From CAYMUN01 sp964640775 (GTDB taxonomy: Bacteria; Patescibacteriota; Saccharimonadia; Saccharimonadales; UBA4665): a DNA stretch of 13,476 nt. Each line of letters opens with the position of its first letter. The first letter of the stretch is position 1. Position numbers and translations under genes: made by a program. Shown in pieces: positions 1 to 6,963 of this stretch. Location: assembly GCA_964640775.1 (NCBI GenBank), contig CAZXIT010000022.1, positions 1 through 13,476 on the forward strand, written 5' to 3'. Under the pieces are notes generated by a model that made no database searches, was not told where the DNA came from, and worked only from the letters and a program-made list of their open reading frames with translations.

Positions 1-861
1 GGCAGCACGGAGTTTGCCGGCAGCAGCTTCTATAACCTTTTTGACACCCGGACTAAGGCCTTCACCCATATACTCCGCAATAATACCGATTTTTTTACCT
101 CTGAGGTCTGTCTGTAAAGCGGTGTAATCACTTTGGCGGTCGATGGTGGTACCGTCCAGAATGTCTGGGCCGGCCATGACGTCTAGCACCAGCGCGGCGT
201 CTGCTACCGTGCGGGCCAGCGGCCCAATAACGTCGGTACTGCTGGCCATAGCTACGACGCCGCTGCGCGATACCAAACCATAGGTCGGCTTATAGCCAAC
301 TACGCCGCAGAAACTAGCCGGCTGGCGGATGGAACCGCCGGTATCAGTACCGAGCGCAAATGGTGCCAGCTGCAAGGCAACAGAGGTGGCAGAACCGCCT
401 GAGCTGCCACCTGGTACGCGAGTCATATCGTGCGGGTTTTTGGTAGTAAAAAAGTCGCTGTTTTCAGTGCTGGCGCCATGGGCAAAGGCATCGAGATTGG
501 CTTTGGCGACACAGATAGCGCCTTGGGCCTCCAGCCGCTCAATGGCGGTTGATTGGTATGGCGCCTCAAAGCCCTTAAGCATATTGCTGGCGGCCGTGGT
601 CTCGGCACCGAAAACCAGAAAGTTATCCTTGGCGATAAACGGTACGCCAGCTAGCCGGCCGACAGTCTCACCTTTGGCTATCCGAGAATCGATCGCGGCG
701 GCACGTTCGCGGGCACGCTTCTCTGTGGTCGCAATAACAGCTTGATATTCCTGTTTGTCAGCGATGGCCCGCAGAGACTGCTCGACCAGGTCGATAGCTT
801 TGAGTTTGCCCGCTTGGACGTCCGCCGCCAGCTCGGCAATTGACAGCCAGCTCGCTGCCAT
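1..861 (-). CDS. gatA: Glu-tRNA(Gln)/Asp-tRNA(Asn) amidotransferase subunit A (3' end beyond window)
   Basis: GatA is the amidase subunit of GatCAB. It releases ammonia from glutamine so that mischarged Glu-tRNA(Gln) or Asp-tRNA(Asn) can be amidated in the cytoplasm. The 287 codons visible are the N-terminal part of a protein that normally has about 480-490 residues. The amidase-signature Ser-Ser-Lys triad is present: Lys78 in FIAKDNF, the cis-Ser in the GGSSGGSA loop (152-158), and the nucleophile Ser177 in GTDTGGSIRQP. These positions are within one residue of those known for Staphylococcus GatA. The ATG at 861-859 shares one base with the gatC TGA (TGATG), indicating translational coupling. 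gatB is not in the window. The reading frame is open to the window edge. The identity is very secure; only the C-terminus is unseen. Confidence 0.97.
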   Translation of the reverse strand, partial: MAASWLSIAELAADVQAGKLKAIDLVEQSLRAIADKQEYQAVIATTEKRARERAAAIDSRIAKGETVGRLAGVPFIAKDNFLVFGAETTAASNMLKGFEAPYQSTAIERLEAQGAICVAKANLDAFAHGASTENSDFFTTKNPHDMTRVPGGSSGGSATSVALQLAPFALGTDTGGSIRQPASFCGVVGYKPTYGLVSRSGVVAMASSTDVIGPLARTVADAALVLDVMAGPDILDGTTIDRQSDYTALQTDLRGKKIGIIAEYMGEGLSPGVKKVIEAAAGKLRAA

Positions 862-1154
862 CAGCTGAGCATCCGTTTAACTTTGATCTGGTTGTCTTGA
901 GTCTGCGGGACATTTTTTAGCAGATCGGCCACTTCGTAGCCATAGCCTTGGACCACGTCTTCGCGGGTGACGTTTGTCAGGCCGGTAACTTGATGAGTTG
1001 GCAGTAAGCCGGATACATCGACAGCACCCAGCTGTTCGACGTATTGCAAAATCTCTGACAGCTCCGCACTGTATTCTTCCACTTCAGCATCGCTCAGCTC
1101 CAAGCGAGCCAATTGAGCTAATTTCAATACGTCTTCCCGGGTAAGTTTCGCCAT
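861..1154 (-). CDS. gatC: Glu-tRNA(Gln)/Asp-tRNA(Asn) amidotransferase subunit C
   Basis: GatC is the small subunit that wraps around and stabilises GatA in the GatCAB complex. The product has 97 residues, normal for the family. It opens with the typical helical start (MAKLTREDVLKLAQLARLEL), continues with a helix of the ELSEILQYVEQL type, and has the conserved middle segment in which HQVTGLTNVTREDVV corresponds to the family's ...LREDVV. The frame stays open upstream to an ATG at 1217, but the family homology starts at the ATG at 1154. An extended -10 box lies just ahead of that codon and would be inside the longer reading frame. It is transcribed divergently from the alpha/beta hydrolase and overlaps gatA by one base. 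Confidence 0.95.
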   Translation of the reverse strand: MAKLTREDVLKLAQLARLELSDAEVEEYSAELSEILQYVEQLGAVDVSGLLPTHQVTGLTNVTREDVVQGYGYEVADLLKNVPQTQDNQIKVKRMLS

Positions 1155-1162
1155 AATTAGTA

Positions 1163-1174
1163 CTAATTGTAGCA
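1163..1174 (-). promoter_or_regulatory. Extended -10 promoter of gatC
   Basis: On the minus strand this reads TGCTACAATTAG, containing an extended -10 element (TGn followed by TACAAT at 1171-1166, five of six matches to TATAAT). No good -35 is seen 16-18 bases upstream, which fits an extended -10 promoter. Transcription would start about 5 bases before the gatC ATG, leaving no room for a Shine-Dalgarno sequence. The same 12-mer recurs ahead of uvrB. The rest of the 147-bp interval 1155-1301 must also hold the promoter of the divergent hydrolase; I see nothing else in it. Confidence 0.6.
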
Positions 1175-1261
1175 GGTTGCTCACCAATCGGCGAGGCTTC
1201 TCCTCTGTTAAATTCACGACAAATAAACTGCTTTACAAGGCGGCCGCATAAGACTACGCTA

Positions 1262-1278
1262 GTGATAATAACTATACA
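1262..1278 (+). promoter_or_regulatory. Possible -10 region of the alpha/beta hydrolase gene
   Basis: The AT-rich stretch contains GATAAT (1264-1269) and TATACA (1273-1278), either of which could be a -10 element 24-38 bases before the ATG at 1302. TTTACA at 1232-1237 resembles a -35 but is spaced 26 bases from GATAAT, too far for a normal promoter. The assignment is weak. No Shine-Dalgarno-like purine run stands immediately before the ATG, apart from AAGG at 1290-1293. Confidence 0.25.
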
Positions 1279-1301
1279 CTCCAAGCAATAAGGCAAAATA
1301 T

Positions 1302-2384
1302 ATGTCAACAGAGACGGCTTGGCAGCCGGAATTCAATAAACAGTCGCCGCGTGAAGGCCTGCAATTAGTGCCCTCTGTGGTCGATGGACTTGGCAGTGAT
1401 TTTGCGCCAGGTGGTGCCATAGCTGACTGGTCTGAGCCAAAACAACACAGCATACCGGGAGTAGGCCTGGTCAGTACCAGCGCGGTTACCCTAGAAGACG
1501 GTTCAAACTTTGACTTTAGAAAAATAGTCCCCGAGGCGCAGGCATCGGGTATATCAGCTGATTTTATGCCGCCCTTAGGCACAGCAGTCGGCGGATTCAA
1601 TACGTATGTTGGCCATCAGCTGGCAAAAGCAGGTATTCATTCCAGAATTGTCGGCACAAATCGGGCAAACGGACACACCTTGCGCCACGATGCCCAAGCC
1701 GCTTTGGCAATACTGTGGGAGGACGACGAGAGGACTGCACACAATCAAACGTGCGAGCCTGGCAAGTCGATTAGTCTGGGCTATTCAATGGGCACCCTAA
1801 AAGCGCTGGCTCTGATCGGGCTGGCGCCAGCCATGGATAGATCGGTAGAGTTGGCGCTCTGTTTAGACCCCGGTCCGGCAAAAAAAATTGATTACACTCC
1901 GCTTGAAGCGCTGAAATTTGCTGCTTGGTCGGCTGAGCAGGCCGCGGAAATACCCAAGATATTTTTTGAAAGCTGGCAGGACACAACATTACCTCGTACC
2001 TTGGCACGAACCCGACACCTTGTACCAACAATGAGCTTGCATCCTAAAGCACTGTGGAATACCGTCGATAAGCTCCACACCATAACGCGCGGTGAAGCGT
2101 GTAGTTTTCCGGCCGCTATCCCGCAGGATGCTGCTATGATTATTCATTTTTTTAACAGCAGAGCTTCGTACAATCATCCCGAAACATACCAGGCGCTGCT
2201 CAAAGGCCACCCCAATGTCCGTTTCGTCCTCGAAAAAGGCGCACACTTGGCGGGGGCCCGCATGTCAGCGGTGAGAGCTCTCGTCGCAAAAACAGCGCAT
2301 GGCCTGCAGCTCATCGAGCAAGGTACTAGTCGTGCCGACCTGAGCGAAGCCCTGAGCTATCCCATTTTGCGGCCTCGGTCTTAG
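1302..2384 (+). CDS. Alpha/beta hydrolase, function unknown
   Basis: A 360-residue protein that I read as an alpha/beta-hydrolase-fold enzyme. The nucleophile elbow is GYSMG with Ser162, preceded by a hydrophobic strand (KSISLGYS) and followed by a small-residue helix. A late GAHLAG segment offers His315 as the catalytic histidine, following the strand-like VRFVLEKG. An oxyanion/first-helix region may be PPLGTAVGGFNTYVGHQLAKAG (about 90-111). Asp189 after the strand LALCLD or a later acidic residue could complete the triad. There is no clear signal peptide or membrane segment, so it is probably cytoplasmic. The substrate cannot be told; esterase, lipase or acyltransferase-like roles are all open. 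It is the only plus-strand gene here, diverges from gatC and ends tail-to-tail with uvrB, sharing TTAG. Confidence 0.75.
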   Translation: MSTETAWQPEFNKQSPREGLQLVPSVVDGLGSDFAPGGAIADWSEPKQHSIPGVGLVSTSAVTLEDGSNFDFRKIVPEAQASGISADFMPPLGTAVGGFNTYVGHQLAKAGIHSRIVGTNRANGHTLRHDAQAALAILWEDDERTAHNQTCEPGKSISLGYSMGTLKALALIGLAPAMDRSVELALCLDPGPAKKIDYTPLEALKFAAWSAEQAAEIPKIFFESWQDTTLPRTLARTRHLVPTMSLHPKALWNTVDKLHTITRGEACSFPAAIPQDAAMIIHFFNSRASYNHPETYQALLKGHPNVRFVLEKGAHLAGARMSAVRALVAKTAHGLQLIEQGTSRADLSEALSYPILRPRS

Positions 2385-4345
2385 AGCTTCTTTTTGATAT
2401 CGTCAATCAAGTCTCGAAGCTCGGCGGCAGTTTCGAATTGGAGGTTGGCGGCCGCCAGGTCCATCTGGGAAGTCAGGTCTTTGATCAGCGAGCCGTACTC
2501 GTCTTTAGGAATTTTTTTCAGATTAAGTTTGGCGCGCTTGGCCTCGTCGGGCATGTCAGGACGCATGCCTTTTTCGATATTTCGATTGATACCGGTCGGC
2601 GTGATGCCATGCTCAGTATTGTAGGCGGTCTGAATTTTGCGGCGGCGAGTGGTTTCATCGATAGTGTAGCGCATGCTGTCAGTAACGCGGTCGGCATACA
2701 TGATTACCCGGCCCTTTTCATGGCGGGCTGCCCGGCCGACGGTTTGGACGAGAGCCTGTTTGCTGCGCAGGAAGCCTTCTTTGTCGGCATCGAGGATGGC
2801 TACCAGTGAAACTTCCGGCAGGTCCAAGCCTTCGCGCAGCAAGTTGATCCCGACGACCACGTCGTAGACTCCCAGCCTAAGGTCGCGCAGGATATCAGTC
2901 CGGTCCAAGGTATCGACATCGCTGTGGAGATAAGCGACTTTGATATTGATCTCTTTCAGGTAATCGGTCAGGTCCTCGCTCATGCGTTTGGTGAGAGTAG
3001 TAACTAGGACACGCTGGTGTTTGGCGGTGGTATCCCGAATTTCAGCGATCAGGTCGTCGATCTGGCCTTCGATTTTGCGAACTTCAATCGGCGGGTCGAG
3101 CAAACCGGTTGGCCGGATGACCTGCTGGGCCGGTTCCGGACTCCTGGACAGCTCATATTCGGCCGGTGTGGCCGAGACATAAATCGTCTGGTTCATGTGG
3201 CGCTCAAACTCGGTAAAGGTCAGCGGCCGGTTGTCGAGGGCGCTGGGCAGGCGGAAACCGTGCTCCACCAGGACTTCCTTGCGAGCTCGGTCGCCGTTGT
3301 ACATGCCTCGGACTTGCGGAATGCTCATATGCGACTCGTCGACCATCAGCAGGTAGTCATCCGGGAAATAATCCATCAGGGTGGCCGGCTGTTCGCCAGG
3401 CTCCCGGTTGGTCAGATAGCGGCTGTAGTTCTCGATCCCTTTCACGAAGCCGGTTTCCTGGAGCATTTCCAGATCAAAGCGGGTGCGCTGCTCCAAGCGC
3501 TGAGCTTCCAGCAGCCCGCCATTTTTTTTATAAAAGGCCAGCCGATCGGCCAGCTCATTTTCAATCTGCCCCAGAGCCAGCTTTAATTTAGCTTGCGGCG
3601 TCACGTAGTGGCTGCTGGGGAAAATTTTGTACTCCTGCAGCTGCTTGAGAATTTCACCGGTCAGCGGATCAATTTGGATAATCCGCTCTACCTCGTCGCC
3701 AAAAAACTCAAGCCTATAAGCCAGCTCCTCGCCGGCCGGAAACACGTCGACGACATCGCCGCGCACCCGAAACGTGCCACGATGAAAATCAATGTCATTG
3801 CGCTGGTACTGAATGTCCGTGAGGTGCCTGAGAAACTTGTCCCGCACCTTGCGCTCACCAACTTTGACGCTCAGCGACAAGCCGTCATAGTCTTCGACTG
3901 AGCCAATGCCGTAGATACAGCTGACACTGGCCACGATAATCACATCTGGTCGAGCCAGCAGCGAATCGGTGGCCGCGTGCCGCAGCCGGTCAATCTCCTC
4001 ATTGATTTGGCTGTCTTTTTCGATGTAGGTGTCGGAGCGGGCAATGTAGGCTTCCGGCTGGTAGTAATCAAAGTAGCTGACAAAATAGTGGACGGCATTA
4101 TCGGGGAAGAAGTTTTTGAATTCGCCGTACAGCTGAGCGGCCAGGGTCTTGTTGTGGCTCAGTATCAGTGTCGGGCGCTGGACATTCTGGATGATATTAG
4201 CCATCGTAAAGGTCTTGCCCGACCCGGTTACTCCGAGCAGGGTCTGGTCGCGCACGCCAGCCTGCAGGCCTTTCGTCAGCTGGTCAATAGCCGCCGGCTG
4301 GTCGCCCAGCGGCTGGTAATCACTCTGGAGTTTAAACTTGGCCAT
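2381..4345 (-). CDS. uvrB: Excinuclease ABC subunit B (UvrB)
   Basis: UvrB is the damage-verifying helicase-like subunit of nucleotide excision repair. It is loaded by UvrA and recruits UvrC. The 654-residue product is full length (usual range 650-690). Visible in order: Walker A GVTGSGKT (38-45); the beta-hairpin region with YFDYYQPEAY (around 90-105) that clamps DNA; the DEAD-like Walker B VDESHM (about 335); helicase motif VI TVGRAARH in the second RecA domain; and a C-terminal UVR coiled-coil domain with QFETAAELRD, the UvrC-binding part. The ATG at 4345 is preceded directly by AGGGG and by a TACAAT box only 6 bases away. Its stop overlaps the convergent hydrolase stop. It lies 27 bases after the pilin-like gene but appears to have its own promoter. 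Confidence 0.98.
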   Translation of the reverse strand: MAKFKLQSDYQPLGDQPAAIDQLTKGLQAGVRDQTLLGVTGSGKTFTMANIIQNVQRPTLILSHNKTLAAQLYGEFKNFFPDNAVHYFVSYFDYYQPEAYIARSDTYIEKDSQINEEIDRLRHAATDSLLARPDVIIVASVSCIYGIGSVEDYDGLSLSVKVGERKVRDKFLRHLTDIQYQRNDIDFHRGTFRVRGDVVDVFPAGEELAYRLEFFGDEVERIIQIDPLTGEILKQLQEYKIFPSSHYVTPQAKLKLALGQIENELADRLAFYKKNGGLLEAQRLEQRTRFDLEMLQETGFVKGIENYSRYLTNREPGEQPATLMDYFPDDYLLMVDESHMSIPQVRGMYNGDRARKEVLVEHGFRLPSALDNRPLTFTEFERHMNQTIYVSATPAEYELSRSPEPAQQVIRPTGLLDPPIEVRKIEGQIDDLIAEIRDTTAKHQRVLVTTLTKRMSEDLTDYLKEINIKVAYLHSDVDTLDRTDILRDLRLGVYDVVVGINLLREGLDLPEVSLVAILDADKEGFLRSKQALVQTVGRAARHEKGRVIMYADRVTDSMRYTIDETTRRRKIQTAYNTEHGITPTGINRNIEKGMRPDMPDEAKRAKLNLKKIPKDEYGSLIKDLTSQMDLAAANLQFETAAELRDLIDDIKKKL

Positions 4346-4348
4346 CCC

Positions 4349-4360
4349 CTAATTGTAGCA
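4349..4360 (-). promoter_or_regulatory. Extended -10 promoter of uvrB (leaderless type)
   Basis: The minus strand reads TGCTACAATTAG, identical over 12 bases to the element ahead of gatC. TACAAT occupies 4357-4352 and is preceded by TGC, an extended -10. Six bases separate it from the uvrB ATG at 4345, so a start site 7 bases downstream of the box would be the A of the ATG itself. That predicts a leaderless uvrB mRNA. The position where a -35 is expected (4375-4380) reads CTGACT, a weak match. No LexA-type box was noticed. Confidence 0.6.
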
Positions 4361-4372
4361 ATCTATCTGGTA

Positions 4373-5011
4373 TCAGTCAGCTTTTATGCTCTCAAAGTCG
4401 TCCACAAAGGCCTTAACAATAGCATCAAACTTTTGAAAAGCGGCTTGGTCTGCAACATACTCCGAACCCGAAGTACTTTTATCAAGGCATTCGGGAAGAT
4501 ACTGCTTCTTGGTAGCGATATTGTAGCGATAGCTGCCGATATCTTTCTGAGCTGCCGAGGCACCGACAAATTGGATGTCTTTCCAGCGAGGATCGTCTTT
4601 GGGAAGCCGCATCAGCAATGCGATGTATTCATTCTCACAATTTTTGCCTGCAGGACTAACGATAGCGGCGCCCTGGCTCGAGAAAACCTCCAAAAAGATT
4701 GGCGGATTAGACGTATCGTTGCCAGCGACTTTGTACGATGCCCCCTCTGAGGCCTGGCTCAGCCCAATTTTGACGTTCCACTGCGTGATATCCAGGTATG
4801 ACGCTGGCGGAGACGGCTGGCGGGCATTTATCGCTTTTGCGGCTTTGCCGGGGCTGCTTTGAGATGACTGGCTGGCAGCTGCCAAAGTATCGCTGGCGGT
4901 TTTGCTGGCATGATAGACGTAGAAACCAGTACCACCGGCTATCAGCAGCACGACGACGACCAGCAAGGATTCTACGACGGCGAAGCCTTTTTGGCTGAAG
5001 GACTTGGGCAT
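4373..5011 (-). CDS. Type IV pilin-like (prepilin) protein
   Basis: A 212-residue class III signal protein. After the short basic leader MPKSFSQKG, prepilin peptidase should cut between Gly9 and Phe10. The conserved glutamate at mature position 5 is present (Glu14, in FAVVE). A hydrophobic helix of about 22 residues (10-31) then anchors the protein in the membrane and serves for packing in the pilus. A Ser/Ala/Pro-rich linker (38-70) leads to a globular domain with only two cysteines, Cys125 and Cys175, a likely disulphide. Major or minor pilin, or a pseudopilin, cannot be told. Saccharibacteria are known to use type IV pili for movement and host contact. It follows the LOG-family gene by 22 bases and precedes uvrB by 27. 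AAGCAGGA upstream is a possible weak ribosome site. Confidence 0.85.
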   Translation of the reverse strand: MPKSFSQKGFAVVESLLVVVVLLIAGGTGFYVYHASKTASDTLAAASQSSQSSPGKAAKAINARQPSPPASYLDITQWNVKIGLSQASEGASYKVAGNDTSNPPIFLEVFSSQGAAIVSPAGKNCENEYIALLMRLPKDDPRWKDIQFVGASAAQKDIGSYRYNIATKKQYLPECLDKSTSGSEYVADQAAFQKFDAIVKAFVDDFESIKAD

Positions 5012-5033
5012 AGCTTATGATTCCTGCTTACGG

Positions 5034-5600
5034 TTATTTATAGAGATTATGATACTTGGCATGTTCTTTGTCGAGGAAATGGGTCAGGTCTTTAATCAGC
5101 TCTGAGGCCGAATCATTAAAAGTTACCATCGAACCGGTAGGCAGGGGGTGGGCTAGCCCCATCAAGGTTTGGACTTCGTCGCTGATACCGCCAGCACCTT
5201 GGAGAAACCCGATTGGGGTGTTGGTTTCCATGGCGATAGTGAATTCATGGAGCGTACCGAGGCGGCCGCCAATACTGACGACTGCGTCGCTGGACGTAAT
5301 CAGCAGCATGTCGCGGCCAACATAGTGCAAGCCGGTATACAGAATGGTGTCATAGGCCGCAATTGGCAGATGGTACTTGAGGACATGTTCGATTTTGGAA
5401 GCACCGGGGCTGATACCGACGCTCATACTGCCGCCGGCCTTCTTATAGGCTTCAGCGGCATAATTAGGCAGGCCGATGGTGGCGCCGGTCAGCAGGGCGT
5501 GCCCGGCTTTGGCAATTGCCACGCCGAGTTCGGCAGCCAGCAGCTTGCCCTCCTCGACACTGGCGCCTTTGGCTGCTCCGGAAACACAGATTTGATACAT
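5034..5600 (-). CDS. LOG/TIGR00725-like Rossmann-fold nucleotide-binding protein
   Basis: A 188-residue single-domain protein. It begins with the strand-loop MYQICVSGAAKG, has a TGATIGLPNYAAEAYKKAGG segment, and carries the nucleotide/phosphate loop IGGRLGTLHEF (about 110-120), a variant of the PGGxGTxxE signature of the LOG family (lysine decarboxylase-like, including cytokinin riboside 5'-monophosphate phosphoribohydrolases). The proline of that signature is replaced by Ile. The Gly-rich turn and Glu are kept, so nucleotide binding or N-glycosidic hydrolysis is plausible, but a substrate cannot be named. I chose the ATG at 5600; an in-frame GTG at 5606 falls inside the AGGGGTGGGA ribosome-site-like motif. 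It starts 16 bases after the upstream unknown gene and is followed by the pilin-like gene. Confidence 0.8.
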   Translation of the reverse strand: MYQICVSGAAKGASVEEGKLLAAELGVAIAKAGHALLTGATIGLPNYAAEAYKKAGGSMSVGISPGASKIEHVLKYHLPIAAYDTILYTGLHYVGRDMLLITSSDAVVSIGGRLGTLHEFTIAMETNTPIGFLQGAGGISDEVQTLMGLAHPLPTGSMVTFNDSASELIKDLTHFLDKEHAKYHNLYK

Positions 5601-5610
5601 TCCCACCCCT
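5601..5610 (-). promoter_or_regulatory. AGGGGTGGGA pre-start motif of the LOG-family gene
   Basis: The minus strand reads AGGGGTGGGA directly followed by the ATG. GGGGTG can pair with the CACCUC part of the usual 16S 3' tail if one G-U wobble is allowed, so it is probably a variant Shine-Dalgarno. The identical ten bases occur one base before the GTG start of the PfkB-family gene. It supports the ATG at 5600 over the GTG at 5606. Confidence 0.55.
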
Positions 5611-5616
5611 TATTTT

Positions 5617-6861
5617 TTATGCCGGAATTGCTTCCGCGGCCAGCTGGGGCTGCAAAGCCCTGAGTACCGTTTGCTCTACTGTATCATGCTTTAAATATTG
5701 CAGTAATAATTCGTGCCATAGCGACTGCTGGAAGTAATGGGCGACGCGGCGCTCAAACGGCAGCTGGTTGCAGAAATTAAGCGCGGCATCTACCACGTTT
5801 AAAGAGACGGGCAGGTCGTTATGCAGCACGCCAAGGTGAGCGCTATCCTTCCAAAACGCCAGACGGGGCTCAATAGTGCTGAGAGCATGTTCGATAGGAT
5901 GCCAGGCCATATCCTCGAGCTGGATGTGGGGCTCAAAGATTTCTTCTCGGAAATGTTCGGCGACCCGGGCATAGTAGCGCTGGATGAGGCTCCAGGAAAC
6001 CGGCTGATCGAGCAGCCCGGTTTGCAGCAGCGGCTCCTCAACAGCGACGGTACGGACGACCGTTCCAAAATCGGGTCGGAACTGGCAAAGCTTCAAAAAG
6101 GTACTGCCTGCCCGAATCTGGTTGAGCTCGTGCAGTGCTAGACTGAGGCTGACTGTCAGGGCGCCTTGGGGCGCTTCGGCCGGAAAAGGCAGGAATACCA
6201 GGGCGCCAAGCTCTTTGAAACAGAGCAAATTGTGTCTTTGGCGGGCTACGACGCTGGTTGCCAGCTCACGCCAGCGCGGCGAGTCTGGCTGGATCATGGC
6301 AATGCTGCGGTTTTCAAAATCTGATGGCCTCAGCTGCTTGTACTGGTCGAGGAAACGCTGCCGCCAGCCGGCTCCTTCGCTAATCCAGGCCGCACTCAGT
6401 ACGACTAGCGGCAGTTCATGCTTCAAAAAAGAGTCAATTGACCGGTAGCCAAGCTGCTTCATAGCTTTTTTGGGAGGCATTTTTTTGATCAAGCTCTTGA
6501 GGCTGCTGTTTTTGAGCGCATAGCAGGTTTTGGAATCGGGCAGCCGCTTGAGCAGGTGAATCATGCCGGCAATCGGATCAGCATCAGCTGAGATATGGGT
6601 AGCAGCTTCAGTACGCAGGCGTTTTGTGAGCAGCGCGTCATCAACTTTAATACGCTCCTGGAGGGCATGATACAGCTCCTCAGGAGTGGTATCCCGCGGA
6701 TCCAGCCCCAATTCGCGCAGTTTGGCCTGGGCAGCCTGCTGGACATGGGTCGAAAATCGTATATCAGTACTTCTGTGGGCGTTGGCTGCTTCCAAGCGCC
6801 GCAGGCCAAGCCTGAATAGCGGTTCAGGGGCTTGCAGCGCCTGCGACAAAAAGCGGGTCAT
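5617..6861 (-). CDS. Conserved-looking hypothetical protein, 414 aa
   Basis: I do not recognise this protein. It has 414 residues from the ATG at 6861, chosen because the earlier in-frame TTG at 6879 lies in the G-rich leader and adds only low-complexity residues. It appears soluble: no signal peptide or membrane helix. Residues 40-105 look helical and charged. Residues 117-136 form a Lys-rich basic patch (LKSLIKKMPPKKAMKQLGY), followed by a short hydrophobic segment (LPLVVLSAAWISEG). The C-terminal half is rich in aromatic, His and acidic residues (HELNQIR, EPHIQLEDMAWHPIEHAL, LWHELLLQYL). It may bind nucleic acid or a phosphorylated ligand, but that is a guess. It sits 102 bases after the PfkB gene and 16 before the LOG gene, suggesting co-expression with the latter. 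Confidence 0.8.
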   Translation of the reverse strand: MTRFLSQALQAPEPLFRLGLRRLEAANAHRSTDIRFSTHVQQAAQAKLRELGLDPRDTTPEELYHALQERIKVDDALLTKRLRTEAATHISADADPIAGMIHLLKRLPDSKTCYALKNSSLKSLIKKMPPKKAMKQLGYRSIDSFLKHELPLVVLSAAWISEGAGWRQRFLDQYKQLRPSDFENRSIAMIQPDSPRWRELATSVVARQRHNLLCFKELGALVFLPFPAEAPQGALTVSLSLALHELNQIRAGSTFLKLCQFRPDFGTVVRTVAVEEPLLQTGLLDQPVSWSLIQRYYARVAEHFREEIFEPHIQLEDMAWHPIEHALSTIEPRLAFWKDSAHLGVLHNDLPVSLNVVDAALNFCNQLPFERRVAHYFQQSLWHELLLQYLKHDTVEQTVLRALQPQLAAEAIPA

Positions 6862-6890
6862 CCCCGCCCCCTGCCCCAATTGTTTTTATG
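6862..6890 (-). promoter_or_regulatory. G-rich leader and -10-like CATAAA before the 414-aa gene
   Basis: The minus strand has CATAAA (6890-6885) and then three runs of four or five G within the 17 bases before the ATG at 6861. The G runs may act as a ribosome site related to AGGGGTGGGA. CATAAA also precedes that motif at the LOG and PfkB genes. The rest of the 102-base gap (6862-6963) contains TTGACG at 6940-6935, a good -35 hexamer, but no matching -10 at 16-18 bases, so the promoter position is unresolved. Confidence 0.3.
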
Positions 6891-6963
6891 TTTCCACGAC
6901 ATGCGCTATCCTCTTTGGTACAGATTACCATAAGCGTCAATTTTGCGAAAGTCTGCTCGACGA

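Noticed and set aside
1155..1217. An upstream ATG at 1217 for gatC
   Set aside because: The extension has no GatC homology and would contain the TGCTACAATTAG promoter element. The family start matches the ATG at 1154.
3977..4750. A 257-codon open frame on the plus strand opposite uvrB and the pilin-like gene
   Set aside because: It runs antisense to uvrB and across the gene boundary into the pilin-like gene. It has no recognisable domain, and its composition is that of a complementary-strand shadow.
6912..6929. Short inverted repeat TGGTA/TACCA in the gap before the 414-aa gene
   Set aside because: The arms are only five bases and there is no T-tract or promoter overlap that would give it meaning.
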